Positions 1 through 11,156 of a DNA stretch of 64,000 nt are shown one piece after another. A program made the translations under genes and the position numbers. Within the stretch, counting starts at the first letter, position 1; every line of letters begins with the position of its first letter. The DNA comes from Terana coerulea (Eukaryota > Basidiomycota > Agaricomycetes > Polyporales > Phanerochaetaceae): assembly GCA_024811115.1 (NCBI GenBank), contig JAKOGH010001085.1, forward strand, positions 62,001-126,000. The letters run 5' to 3'. The notes under the pieces were generated by a model. It was given only the letters and a program-made list of their open reading frames with translations. It made no database searches and was not told the origin of the DNA.

Positions 1-2291
1 GCGCTGCACAGGCTTGATGAGGTAGTCGAGGAACTTGAGCCGGCGCGCCTGCGCGGCGCCGCCGCCGTCGCCCGCGCCCGAGTGCGCGCGCGCGTGCCCG
101 TCGTGCGCCTCGGCTTGTGCGGCGGCGAGCGCGACGGAGGGCATCGAGTGCCGGCGGCGCTTGGCCGCCGCGTCTGGGGTCGTGTCGGTGTGGTGGGTGT
201 GGCGTGTTCGAGCTCATGCGCGACGCGGAGCGAGCAGCGCTGCTCGTACGCGTCCCACTCGAGCGGGTGCTGCTCCTGCACGCCCCGCACGAGGTCCGCC
301 GCCGCGCCGTGCCCGGGGCAGAACACCTCGTACGCCGCGAACTGCGTCGCCTGCGCCCCAAACATCCAACACCATCAGCACCGTCGCGCATACACACAAA
401 CAAAAAAACCGGCACTCACGTAGCGCGACAAGATGTCCATCGCGACCGCGACCGCCGCGCCCACCTCCTCCGGCGCGATGTCGTCGGTGAGGGCCGTGCT
501 AGAGGGGCCAGCGGCACGCCCGCGGTGCTCGGACACGGCGGCGAACACCCACGCGAGGCCGCGCGGCGCGAGCGCGCGCTCGAGCATCGTGACGAGCCAC
601 TCGTGCCACGCGAGCAGCTGGCCCGCGTTACGCCGGACGGCACGCACGTCCGCGTCGCTCAGCAGCGGCCGGCGCGCCGCGCGCGCGCGCTCGTCCTTCT
701 CTCTTTGCTTGTCCGTGTCGGGCGCGGGGTCGGGCGGGCCGACGCCTGCGGGCAGGCTCGGCGCGGGGTGCAGGAACGAGGAGCGCGCGGAGGGAAGGGG
801 CGCGAGACCATGCTGGAGAGGGAGAGGCTGGACGGCGAGGGTTTCGAGAAGCTGAAGGGCGGCGGCGCGGTGATCGTCGGGAGCTGCTCGAGGTAGATCT
901 AACATATCTGTCAACAAACGCGCTTTGGCAGACATGAGAAACGCGGCGCACCGTGACGAGAGCCCTCAGATCCAACAGATACCCCACCTCGGTCGACAGC
1001 AACTCGAGCAGCGCGTGGTACCGCCTGTCTCTCACCCCACCACCGCTGCTTTCTACCTGCATCAGCGGCTCGTCCAACGGACTCGTCAGTTCTTCGTATG
1101 GCGTCTGGGCTATGGAGGTCGCAGGCGAGCCCTCGCCGTCGCCCTCCCCATCGGATACGTCGCCGTCCCCATCGCCGAGCGTGAACAGCGCCTTCTTACC
1201 AGCATCGGCCTGCGGCAACGCATTCCTCGCCTTCTTGCGCGGGCTGCGCGACAAACTCGGGCGCAGCGCCCCGTCATCTACACGGTCGCATTCGTTTTCT
1301 GGATCCGAGGAGCTTGTGGTGCTTCGCGAGGTCCGGTCGTGTCCGGTGAAGATCGGGGACGGGGACGTGGTCAGTGTGGTGGATAAAATGGATATGGAGG
1401 TGGAGGTGGATGTTGAAGCGGAGGTGGATGCGGAGGTGGGTGTGGTGGAGGTGGTGGTGTTATCGAGCGCAGGCAGCATCCGCCGCCGCTTCACGCCCGC
1501 GGCGAGCTGCAAATCATTCATCGACGCCCGTCGGAGCTCGCGCGCAGGGGCCCGGGGCGGCGACACCGACCGCGACGCATGCCCCGGCCGTCGGGTCGCT
1601 GCCGCTGCTGCCCTATCGAGGGTAGGGTGCAGGGCCATGGAAGAAGAAGAGGGTGCGCGGGCGTCCGCGAAGACATGCGTGCGCTGGCTGCGTGACGGGC
1701 CTGCCTCCGACACCTCATCACCGCTCATCGTGTGCGCGCGCACAGGGTGCAGCAGTTTATCGCGCGAGGGCGGCGTCGGCGGTGTGGATATCCAGCTCGG
1801 GGCGGGCAGCGGCATCGTCTGCGCCCGCGTCTCGTCCCAGCTGGACGCAGTGGCGGTCAGGGATCCCTCGGGTGAGGTAGTCGCCCTCGCACGCGGCGTA
1901 TGTGCGCACGGCGTGCGCGGCCGCGGCGAGCGAGCCGGGGCCTGCGCTCCCGAGGGGCGGCGTCATGCGCGGGGACGCCATGATCGGCGTGAGAGGCACG
2001 AACGACAGGAGCGCCGCGCCCGGCGCACGCGTCGCGCGCAGCGTGGTGCCCGGCGCGAGGGCGCTGCTCACCTGCACCGTCGGCTCCAGGGCCTGCGACG
2101 TCAGCAGGCTGGGCGACGACGCGGAGAACGGCGCGAAGGAGCTTGGAAGACGGGGTGGGATGTGCTTCGTGCGCGCCGAGGAGGCGCTGCGCGGAGGGCC
2201 GGCGGGCGAGCAGCGAGGGCGCGCGGCGGCTGGGGCTCGCGGCGTAGGGCGAGGGCGGGGGCGAGACGGCGGTCGCGGTGAGGACCTCCAT
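1..2291 (-). CDS. RhoGEF (DH/Dbl-homology domain) protein, partial, runs off left edge
   Basis: Guanine-nucleotide exchange factor for Rho-family GTPases, acting at the cell cortex. The DH domain is visible in pieces: its first helix (RYHALLELLSTEVGYLLDLR, about 1020-960), an intron, IYLEQLP at about 890, then RAVRRNAGQLLAWHEWLV near 640-590, an intron (donor at about 420, acceptor near 355), and the conserved DH helix RLKFLDYLIKPVQR at the very left edge. The C-terminal part, where a PH domain would be expected, lies outside the window. A Ser/Pro-rich N-terminal region precedes the DH domain. The start is uncertain: Met at 1738 (MSGDEVSEAG), 1815 or 2291, since coding-like sequence continues upstream to 2291. 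The frame changes several times without good splice sites (near 860, 150-200, 1770 and 2150), so the model as read is broken. The family assignment is firm; exon limits are not. Confidence 0.7.
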
Positions 2292-5200
2292 CGCCGCTGC
2301 TTTGCGGTGCGTTGCGATAAGCCGCCGGGGTGGGTCGGCGGTTCAAAGGGGCAGGCTTTGGGCGGCCGGTGCGAAAAGAAGCACGAGAAGCTCAGCGTGA
2401 AGTTGTTGCGCAGAGATGCAGGGCCTGGGAGGGAAGCCTCCGTCCCGCCGTGCGCGTGGGTCGGTGCGGTGCGGTGCCGAGGAGAATGCGGCGGCGGGCG
2501 TGGGAGGGCGCGGCGAGCGACGCAGCGGGGACGAAGAGGTGGTCGTGGTTGTGGTCGTGGGGTGGATAGCTGCAGAGGCAGAGCAGGGGTTTGGTTCCAA
2601 GGAGTGAATATCGGGGGCGCGAGGCTGGTGAGCAAAGCGCACGCACGAGCGAGGCAGTCGACGCACCGGATCCCGCACGCAGCCCTCCCCGTTCAACTCT
2701 GTTCACTCTGCGCCTGCACAACGCGGGCGTCGTCTCTGCTCCTTGGGTCCTGCGTCGCACACACGGTCGTTGTCCGTGGTTGAAATCAGCGGCTGTGCGC
2801 TGCTCCGGCGACCGAGCAGGAAAAAACGACGGGTACCGCGTCGGTGGTGGGGCGTGTGCTAGTTGTTCGTAAAACCTCGGCGGCGGCGGGGCTGCCGACC
2901 GTGAAAAAAGAGGGTGAGGCGGGAGGTGGAGGACGAGGACGGCGAGTGGGAAGGCCGGGAGGGTGCGTCGGCGAGGACGCGGTGGCCGCTGGCTATCTTG
3001 AAGCTAACTGCCGGCGTCGGCGGGCCCTGGCAGCCGCCGGGCGTGATCTCGACGCGGTCGGCTCGAAACCGCAGGAAAGGAGCGTGTGGGTTATGCGACG
3101 GGCGAATGGCGGGATCAGGAGGCTGATGGCAGAGAAGGCACGCCCGCCGGCGAGCATGCGCAGGGACGGCCGGGCGCGGGCGCGGGTGCCGAACAGCCCG
3201 CCGCACCATCCGAACAAACCACCCAATGCACGTTCGTCTCCGGCCCCCGCACACAACAATCCCTCAAAATCCCGCAACAAAATCCCCGCACAACCCCTCA
3301 CAGGGGATCCGTCCGCGCACACCGCGCGGCACACATTTTTATCGCGAGTACATCCGCGGGCCAAAATCGCGCACAGATGAGGACCGATTACTTATGCACG
3401 TCATTCCGTGCGTGGCGTGCGCGAGGGCCTCTCCCCCTGAGTCAGAGGCGATGACCGACATGTCCGCGCCAGCTCGGGACACGGCCGCGTTCGTGCCAGA
3501 CGACTTCCCCCTCGATGCTCGGACGCGACGCTCGAGGGGCGCACGCGCAGCTGGCCACTAACAGCAATATACGTATCCACGCCGCCACAGGCTGCGGAGG
3601 CTCCTATGTATGTAGTAAGCTTCGCCGTGCTGCCCCCCTCGTGGGATTCCAAGATATTTACTCGCTGCATGCAGAGCACGGAGTGCCGCGTACGCTACTC
3701 AAACGCTGCTAAAGCACTCTATTTGTCAGGACTACAGCCCACTAGTGGCGCAGAGGAGCCTCAACCTTCGAACATAATTTCCCTAGAATGTTCCTCGGCC
3801 CTGCCTCCAGGGGTCGCGCCCTGGCATGCTTTGCAAGTTGCGGCAGGCTCCTACCCCGTCTCGGAAATTATCGTCCTCGATCATAGTCTCAGCCGCACCG
3901 ACGCACGGCGCGTCGAGGCATTGACAGCGCTCCCAGCAGGGTCGGCACCCAGCCTCTTCTGCTGGATATGCATGAAGAATGCGTGTGGGCACCCGCGGCT
4001 CGATCCAGCGTAGCTCAGGGTCAGTGGCATCGCTGCGCCGTACAGAACCGCATTTCCTCGGCCTGCGCATCTATCAACACGAGGGCACGCCTCCCTGCAC
4101 GCCGTCGCAGAAGCCCACGCGCCCCGCCCGCGCGTCTCGACCAACAGGCAGCTCGACGGTTGCCAGCCGTCGTACACCACTGCATGCTGCGAAGCGAGCA
4201 TCAACGCGAGGCGGGGCGCCGGCTGGGAAGCGGGAAAAGAGTCCGCCACGGTGCGCTCGATTATATTGCTTGCTTATCGTCCCTACTACAATGCTTACGG
4301 AGGAGGGAATGGAACGTCGTTGATCGTATGCAGGACAGAGGTCGCGTCATGCATGCTGGAGAGTGCAAGCCGGGCGCGTGCATGACCCTGTCCTACATGG
4401 CTGTACTAGCACGACACGTACTCCTGGCGCAGGCCAGTGCCACCATTGCGCGCCGGTACCACCATTCTCGCCCAGCTGCACGTCCGCGCAGCGCCACCCG
4501 CGCCACAGTTTCATTATGCCAGGCACGCCCACAGGGTAGGCGTGTAGCAGGCGCGCGAGTTGTCGGCTGCCGATCATGCATCATGACGCGCGGTCCAGTG
4601 CATGTACAGTAAGTAATATAGGGATATGACATATCCCGGCGTGGCGCCCTCCGTTAAGCTTTGTGCTCTCCGCGTTCGTTGGTCGTGCATACTGATGCAT
4701 CGGGCGGCGATCTGCCTCGTGCTGGGTCGCGACGCGCCCGTGTCGCCCACTTGCTGTGTCCGCCTGGCCTCAAGGTTCAGGGTCAGGCATACAGACTTAC
4801 ACGTTCGTCCGTCGACCGAGACTCCTCAATACATCCCTACGCAAACGCATATATCATCAGTGACCAGTGAGTGCTCCAGGACCTTCCCTTTGCTGACACT
4901 GCAAGTACTGAAGCAAACGCATACAGGCTCACTAGCAGAGAATCCGGCGTCGCACGGAATGGAAGACCCGCTCGCGCTATCGACGCAGATGCTCCACGAC
5001 CCGCCTCGCGACGGCGCACACGCCCACACAGCTTGCGTCAGTACGCGCGATAGGGGATCCCACGCTCGCGCATCCAGTGTGCGTTCGCAGGAACGACAAA
5101 CTGCACAGAAGGCGGGGCCCCAACACGTAAATGCCCTGATTTGGCCACGACGTTTCCCTACAAGGCCGCGTTTCGACCGGGGGAGTGGGTACAATCGATG

Positions 5201-6873
5201 CGTATAAATCCTTCCATAGCCAGGTACTACTAATGCGCTACTGCTGCACTCAGGCCCTTGCACGCATCATCGCATGCATCATCGTACCCCAACTGGTGTT
5301 ACCATTCAGCGCCACACAACTTCTCTACCACCACCCGCCTTGGGCCGCGGCCTCACGCTCATATAGCTCTCGATACGCGTGATAGGGAACGCACGCATCT
5401 GGTATGTACGCCCGAGTGCGTCAACCCTGCCAACACTGATGTGGTCCCGCCAGACTGGCCGCCTGAGTGAGCGAGCGAGCAGCACCGCGACGCCACCGCT
5501 GTATTCCATGGATTCGCCCTGGGTCTCGCGTTAGTCAAGCGAGGCGCGGAAGGTCCCGGCAGTGAAGCTTATACCTACGCTTATCACCGAGAGGCTAGGC
5601 ACGCACGGCGACCTATCAATAGGGCTTCTGCCGAGAAGCCTCTGCTTCACTAATAGCTGCGCGTCGAGGGCTGCAGGCGAACCGCGCCCACGCATTCAGT
5701 GGCCACAGCCCACAGCAGCCCCCGCTGGCCGCTGCTGCAATTGCACACTATATCCAGATATTCCCCGCCAGGACGCTTCGTCATACACAAAAGCCACGCC
5801 GCCGCCGGATCCCACATTCACTGCCATTCCCCACCGTTGTTCGCCGGCTATTCACTGGAAGTGATGGCCCCGTCTGCAGGGCGCAACGGCCTGCAAGGAT
5901 CCGGCACCGCGCTCTCAGCCTCCCAGCCTCTTATTCACTCGCGCTCCTGCGACCCAGCCAGAGGCTGCTCCTCCTGGGTTGCGAGCTGGAGCCCGGAGCT
6001 GTCTCACCAGTGGGGGCAGAAGCGCTGGTGCAAGAGCTGGCTCCGATTGCTCCGCCGCAAGAGCGTGTAGGCCCTGTAGGGTTTGGTGCCCGCATTCGCG
6101 CGGCGAACGTGCGAGGCCACCGATGCGTTGTCCTTCTCGTACTTAAACAATACCGCGGCCGCGGCGAGGGAGGCAAAGAGGCAAACAGCCGGCGACGACA
6201 GACTGCTCCCGGGACACCACGCGGAATCCCGGACGACATGGGCGAGCAGCCTTCTGTGTTCTCCAACCCCCCGTCGCGCGCTATTGTTGCAAGCAGACGA
6301 CAAGACGGCGGAAGGCGGCGACGACAGCAGCCCGACGCCAAGTCTGCAACGCACAAAGTTGGCATTGGGGCAGGCCCGTCGCGGCTCCGCCGGACCCAGC
6401 GCATATCACTGCTCTCCCACTGAACGGCTGGATGGCTGGATCCTTGGATACAGCACAGCGCACCTGACGCGCCGCCGCACCTGGCCGCATTCGCAGGGGG
6501 CTTCTCATTCCGCCGAAGATCAGCACGCGCGAACGCGGTGTGCAGTGGTGCGGGGCCGTCGGTAGTCAAACACCTGCAGGGTACCAGAAGACTGCTGGAA
6601 GTGTTATAGAGATATGATACAGCTGTGGTGTACATCTGTAGTGTACATGTAGAACACAAATGTCAACGGCTCTCCGGCCAGTAGGAGAATGTATGGCGGC
6701 GACGGCTCGCGTCGAGAACCTCGCCACCTGGGGAGCGGGTGCAGACTGATAAGCAGCCCGCCGGCCTGCTCGGGCAGAGCCAGCCCGCCGTCGAGAAGGC
6801 AGCACGGCAGCCACGGTTCGAACGGTCTGAACAGTTCGGATGGTCGGAATGTTAAATGTTGAATGCACGCGTC
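2292..6873. other. Gene-poor stretch, no credible gene seen
   Basis: About 4.6 kb lie between the start of the RhoGEF gene and the end of the GRR1-like gene. The first kilobase is very GC-rich and carries long open frames on both strands, which is expected from composition alone. None shows a recognisable domain or a consistent chain of exons. The part from about 3560 to 6560 is less GC-rich and has only short frames. Just below the GRR1-like stop, at about 6795-6850, there is a degenerate short repeat built on GGTTCGAACGGTC-like units. I saw no terminal repeats or transposase motifs. Confidence 0.5.
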
Positions 6874-8335
6874 TCACGCGGCGGAGCTCGGCGGCGGCAG
6901 CGCGTGTGCCCCGCCGTCCCGCCCCGCCGCCTCCCCGTCCAGGAAACGGCGCAGGGCGTCGAGGTTCGCGCCCCGGAACGCGCGGTACGGGCCCAGCCGC
7001 GCGCGGTCCCACTCCTACACCCCCCCCCCCCCCATCATCGTCAGCACACCACCTCATTAAAGTAAATGCAGAAGAAGGCAGGGAGGACGCACGGGCGGCG
7101 GCGGCTCGGAGAACGGCTTCGTGCCCGCGTGCGCGAGCGCGGGGATCGACGCGCCGAGGTGCACGAGGCTGGGCAGGCGACGCAGCACGGCGTGCACGGC
7201 GTCGCGCGGGACGCGCGGGCACCCGCCGAGCTGCAGGTGCGTCAGGCGCGTCGCGTGCGCGGCGACGCACCGCACCGCGCTGGGCTCCGACGCGCGGGAG
7301 ACCCGCCATGTACAGCCGCCGTAGGCACGGCAGCATCGCGACCGCGAGCACCGCGGCGTCGGCTCAGCTGCGTGCAGTCTACAAAACAATTAATGGGGGT
7401 GAGTGAGTCATGCATGCAGCGGAGGTGAGGGGAGAGACGTACACGAAATGTCGAGCACCGCGAGGTTCCGGCACCCGCGCACAAGTGTCGTGACCGCCTC
7501 GTCCGTGAGCGCATCGACCTGCGCGAGGCCGACGTACGCGAGCGCGCCGCCGAGCGCGCACAGGCTGCGCACGACGCCGGCCGTGAGGCCCGTGCAGCCG
7601 CGCAGCTCGAGCTCCGCGAGGTGCGGCGCGTGCGGCACGAGCCCCGCGAGCGCGGCGTCCGTGAGCCGCACGCAGTGCGCGAGGTCGAGCGCGCGCAGGT
7701 GCAGCAGGAGGTGGTGCGCCGGGCAGCACGAGCGGCGGGAGCTTCTCCGCCGCGGTCCGCAGAAAATAACGGTTATTTTCTTCCACCACAGCGGCCGTGC
7801 GCGCACTCTGCGCGCTGGACGAGCGGCCGTCCGGCGCGGGGAAGCCCTTGTCCGTCACGCGCGGGCACCGCCGCAGGCTGAGCACGCGCAGCCCGCGGCA
7901 GTGCGTCCACACCTCTTGCGCCGCCGCGCCCGTCACGCACGGCAGGTCGCCCGCGTCGAGCTCCTCGAGGTGCGCGAGCGTGCGCACGAGCCGGCCCAGC
8001 GCCGCATCCGTCAGCGCGTGCACGCCGCGCACCCGCAGCACGCGCAGGCGCGTCGCGAGGCCTGCGAGCGCACCTAGCCCGCGCGCGCTCAGGTGCGTGC
8101 AGCCCCGCACGTCGAGCACCCGCAGCGCGTCCGCGCCGCCCGCGAGCGCGCGCAGCGTGCGGTCGCTCAGGTCCGGCACGCCGCGCAGGCGCGCTTCCAC
8201 CAGCTGCGGGCAGTGCGGCGCGACGGCGGCGAGCGCGTCGTCCGTGATGCCGTGCGCGCCCGCGGCGTCGATGTCGAGCGCCTCGAGCGCGGCGCAGGCG
8301 TCGTAGGTCATGGGGAGGGTGTTGTGCAGCCGCAT
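6874..8335 (-). CDS. GRR1-like leucine-rich-repeat protein (cysteine-containing LRR), frame broken, F-box not seen
   Basis: The protein is a string of AMN1/GRR1-type leucine-rich repeats, for example LRVLSLRRCPRVTDKGF and LAELELRGCTGLTAGVVRSL. It ends in the block typical of fungal GRR1 C-termini: KPFSEPPP, an intron, then EWDRARLGPYRAFRGANL. GRR1 is the substrate receptor of an SCF ubiquitin ligase. Here the frame opens directly at repeats (Met at 8335), and no F-box is visible in the exon or just upstream, so either the start is missing or this is a receptor-like paralogue. Introns: about 7444-7390 and one just above 7015 that contains 14 consecutive C. Three one-base frame changes (near 7720, 7361 and 7295) break the protein; deleting one base at each restores the repeats. 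Family assignment is good; full GRR1 function is doubtful. Confidence 0.72.
7020..7033. repeat. Poly-C tract (14 C) inside an intron
   Basis: Fourteen C residues in a row on the + strand (poly-G on the coding strand) lie inside the last intron of the GRR1-like gene, a few bases before its TAG acceptor. The tract replaces the usual pyrimidine run with purines on the transcript. It is also a site where sequencing length errors are likely. Confidence 0.9.
7761..7781. repeat. Perfect 10-bp inverted repeat with 1-nt centre
   Basis: The 21-bp element reads AGAAAATAAC, one G, then GTTATTTTCT, a perfect palindrome around a single base. It is AT-rich inside an otherwise very GC-rich exon of the GRR1-like gene. 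It encodes the odd segment ENNRYFL in the linker between two repeats, a place where homologues vary in length. Confidence 0.9.
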
Positions 8336-8662
8336 CGTCGCGGGATGTCTTGTCGCAATGCGGATGGCGGATGGGGCAGGGCTCGCCGTCTGCTTTATGC
8401 TGGGGGGACTGACATCCACATACAGCGCGGTAACCGCTCGCCGTGACTCACTAGGATAGAGCTGCTTCGCCGCTGCGCTGCAGGGACCCCTTAGGATCCT
8501 TGGATGCGGTGGCGTTGAGCAAAAGGCAGTTTTCACACCGGGCCCACGTTGGCCGAACGCTCGGACGACAGATCTCCTGCACGCTCAAAGCAGACAATCT
8601 GAGCATGGTATTCATATGCAAGAATGAGTACGTTACTCCTTTGGATAGAAACAGTAGACGAA

Positions 8663-10900
8663 TCAAGCGGGTACTGGATGTGGGACGGCTGGTATGCTTG
8701 GCCCAGCCACCGCGGCCGGCACAGTGTCTTCCTCGGACTCGGAGTCCACGATCGTTTCCGCGCTCCGAGGCTGTTTTTGCGGTTTTGCGCGTGAGGCGGC
8801 TTGCGGCGGCGGCGTCTGCGCCTTCTTGGTGCGCAGGATGTCCATGAGCTCTGCATACAGGCGGCGATCATGAGCAGGATGGCACGGACGAGCAGAAAGA
8901 ACGCACCTGTGTGCGTCATGTCCTCGTGTCCTTTCACACTGCGCTTCATGGTGAGCCAACGCCGTTGCAGGGCGTGTGCACTCCATATGTTCCAATGCTC
9001 GTCGGGGAGCTTCTTCCAGTCAATCTCGCTGTCGTCGTTCACATTCAATGAATCGATCCTGCGATTTGTGTCAGGTGCGAGTATGTCGGTATAATGTATG
9101 TGGACTTACTTGTGAACCAGGATGTAAGCGTCAAGTTGACTCCAGCGGGGTTTTGTGCCCTCGTTCTTCATCTGAGTGCACAAGGAATCGGTCCTATGTG
9201 AATGGTAGGTCCCGCGAAGACCTGTGTTGTAGAGATAATGTACGCACCACTTTATCCGGCACTGCTGCCTGCCACGGCGTCCACCCATGCGCTGACTGAC
9301 GGCACCCCAGAAAATGTCGTTATCCACGTTCTTCCCTTGCATGATGGTCACCTCGGTCACGATCCTCGTCAACTCTTCCTCTTCCTCTTTCGTCCAATGC
9401 CCGCTGCGGCGGACTTCCTGGCCCTCGAGATGGTTGCGCCACCTGTCTCGACAATCGGAAGCAGAGCGTCCGACCCTCTCGCTGACCTTCTCCCACTGCT
9501 GTCCAAGCGAAGCGACGGCACTACAGTGTTACATAAGCTACAAGGACGCATTAAGGGGATGCAAATCAACTCACTCCCTGAGGCTGTCATCTTCTGTTGG
9601 TACCCATCGACCTTGGCCTCTGAGAGGATGCCAGAGACGTCGGACATGATGATACACAGCGATGATCGGTCGCAGATGCAAAGCACCTGTTATCTCTTGC
9701 CAGAATGCTTCGCCGCGTCCACGGTCTTTTGAGAAGATTAAGGTCGTAATGTCGTTCTCGGACAAGCCTTTGTTCTACGATCAAACGTCACACTGGGAAT
9801 GAAGAAAAATCAGCCGGACGACGTACCACACGGAAGGTCTCGATGGCGGTCCGAAGCTGGGCATCCTCAATAGCAGAGAATTTCCCCTTCTTATACACCA
9901 ACCCGTGCGTCTTCACCATCTCCGCCAGCTTTCCGGCATTCATCCACACGTTCGCCAGCATGTGTGCGTGGTCGGGGTTGTCTTCCTCCAAAGGGATGTG
10001 GAGATGTGGCATGCGGCTGGGGCGGCGGAAGGGAGCGCATGCTCTGGCCCGACTCCTTCACAGCCTTTGGATGACGGCCGAGGATGGCGACCGACTTCGC
10101 GGAAACTTGGTTGACCGGCGGGGGTCCTGGAGGTGCAGGCGGCGGGACAAAGGAGGGTGGGATGTTCAGCGGCGGATGGGACGGCGTCGGCACGCCTGCA
10201 TCGCCCAGCGTCTTGAGCACCGTCGCCAGCTTCGTGATGTCCATTTCCTGCAAGGTCCGGAGCAGCTCCTCGCTCGACGCCAGATTCAGGTCTGGCAGGA
10301 TGTTCTGCAAGTCAGGGAACATCCCCGGAGGACCAAACGACGAGCCAGGCGGCGGATACGGGAAAGTTCAGTGGAGGATACTGAGCGAGGTGGGGGTCGT
10401 AGGGATACGAAGGATGCATCGGCTGGGAGTAACCTGGCGGCGGCGGGTGCGGTGAGGCATGCTCCTGCAGATGAGAGGTAGCAGAGGCCGCTGCGACTAC
10501 AGCGGACAAAAAGTCTGCGGACGAAGCGTCGATGGGCGTGTCGTCCGGACCCACCTGCTGAGCCTCGCCTTCTGCTCCATCTGCGGCAGGTTCAGCAGCA
10601 GCTCGCTCTTTCCCCTTGTCCTTCTTTTTTCTTCTTCTTTTTCTGCGTCACCAGCACTGGATCAATGGGGATCTCCTCCGCCGGCGGGGCAGGCTCGACG
10701 ACCTCAGCGCTGCCTTCGCGGTCGCGCTTTTTCTGCTTTTTCTTCGGCTTCACCTGCTCGTCCTCGGGGGCCCCTTCTGCCTCTGCATCTCGCGGCCGTT
10801 TCTTCTTGCTCTTCTTCTTCGGTGGCTGGGCGACATCATTGGCGTCGACGACGGCCTTTTGCAGGGCACGCTGGATGTCCTCGGACAGGGCGTCGGTCAT
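8663..10900 (-). CDS. REB1-like Myb-domain DNA-binding protein
   Basis: Nuclear Myb-type protein of the REB1/TTF-1 family, which binds DNA and acts in transcription termination and promoter organisation. The N-terminus (from Met 10900) has a Lys-rich nuclear-localisation stretch and an acidic/Pro-rich region. A conserved block follows (ANVWMNAGKLAEMVKTHGLV, KKGKFSAIED, SENDITTLIFS), then Myb repeats with CRDRWRNHL, GHWTKEEEEEL and RRGRQQCRIKW. A last helix region DWKKLPDEHWNIWS and a Ser/acid-rich tail end at 8663. Introns are clear at about 9827-9773, 9576-9524, about 9255, about 9115-9065 and about 8910-8855. The first exon contains three one-base frame changes: an A6 run at 10625-10630, TTTCCC at 10360-10365 and C4 at 10019-10022. 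Removing one base at each gives one continuous protein. Which REB1/TTF-1 subgroup it belongs to cannot be told. Confidence 0.8.
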
Positions 10901-11156
10901 AATCAGGGAAGCTGTCTCCCGCGTCGCGAGTCTTTAGGGCAAGTTGGAGGTCAAAGGAAATTGGCGCCAAGGAACCCATGAGACGCCCACCGACTTAACC
11001 CGGCAATTCCCGCTTAGTTCATTCAACTTCAGAGGTGCGCGACGTCGCCGAGGTGAGCATAACTTACGTACTGTATAAAAACATCTCCGAGGTATAGATG
11101 TACATGTATATACTGCAATAAATCCTCTTCACCTAGTTCACTCTCGACCGTCTATT

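Noticed and set aside
2844..3380. Plus-strand frame of 178 residues near the RhoGEF 5' end
   Set aside because: Composition is low-complexity and GC-driven; overlapping frames of similar length exist on both strands; no motif.
6795..6850. GGTTCGAAC-like sequence as a tRNA B box
   Set aside because: No A box, cloverleaf or acceptor stem fits around it; it is part of a short degenerate repeat.
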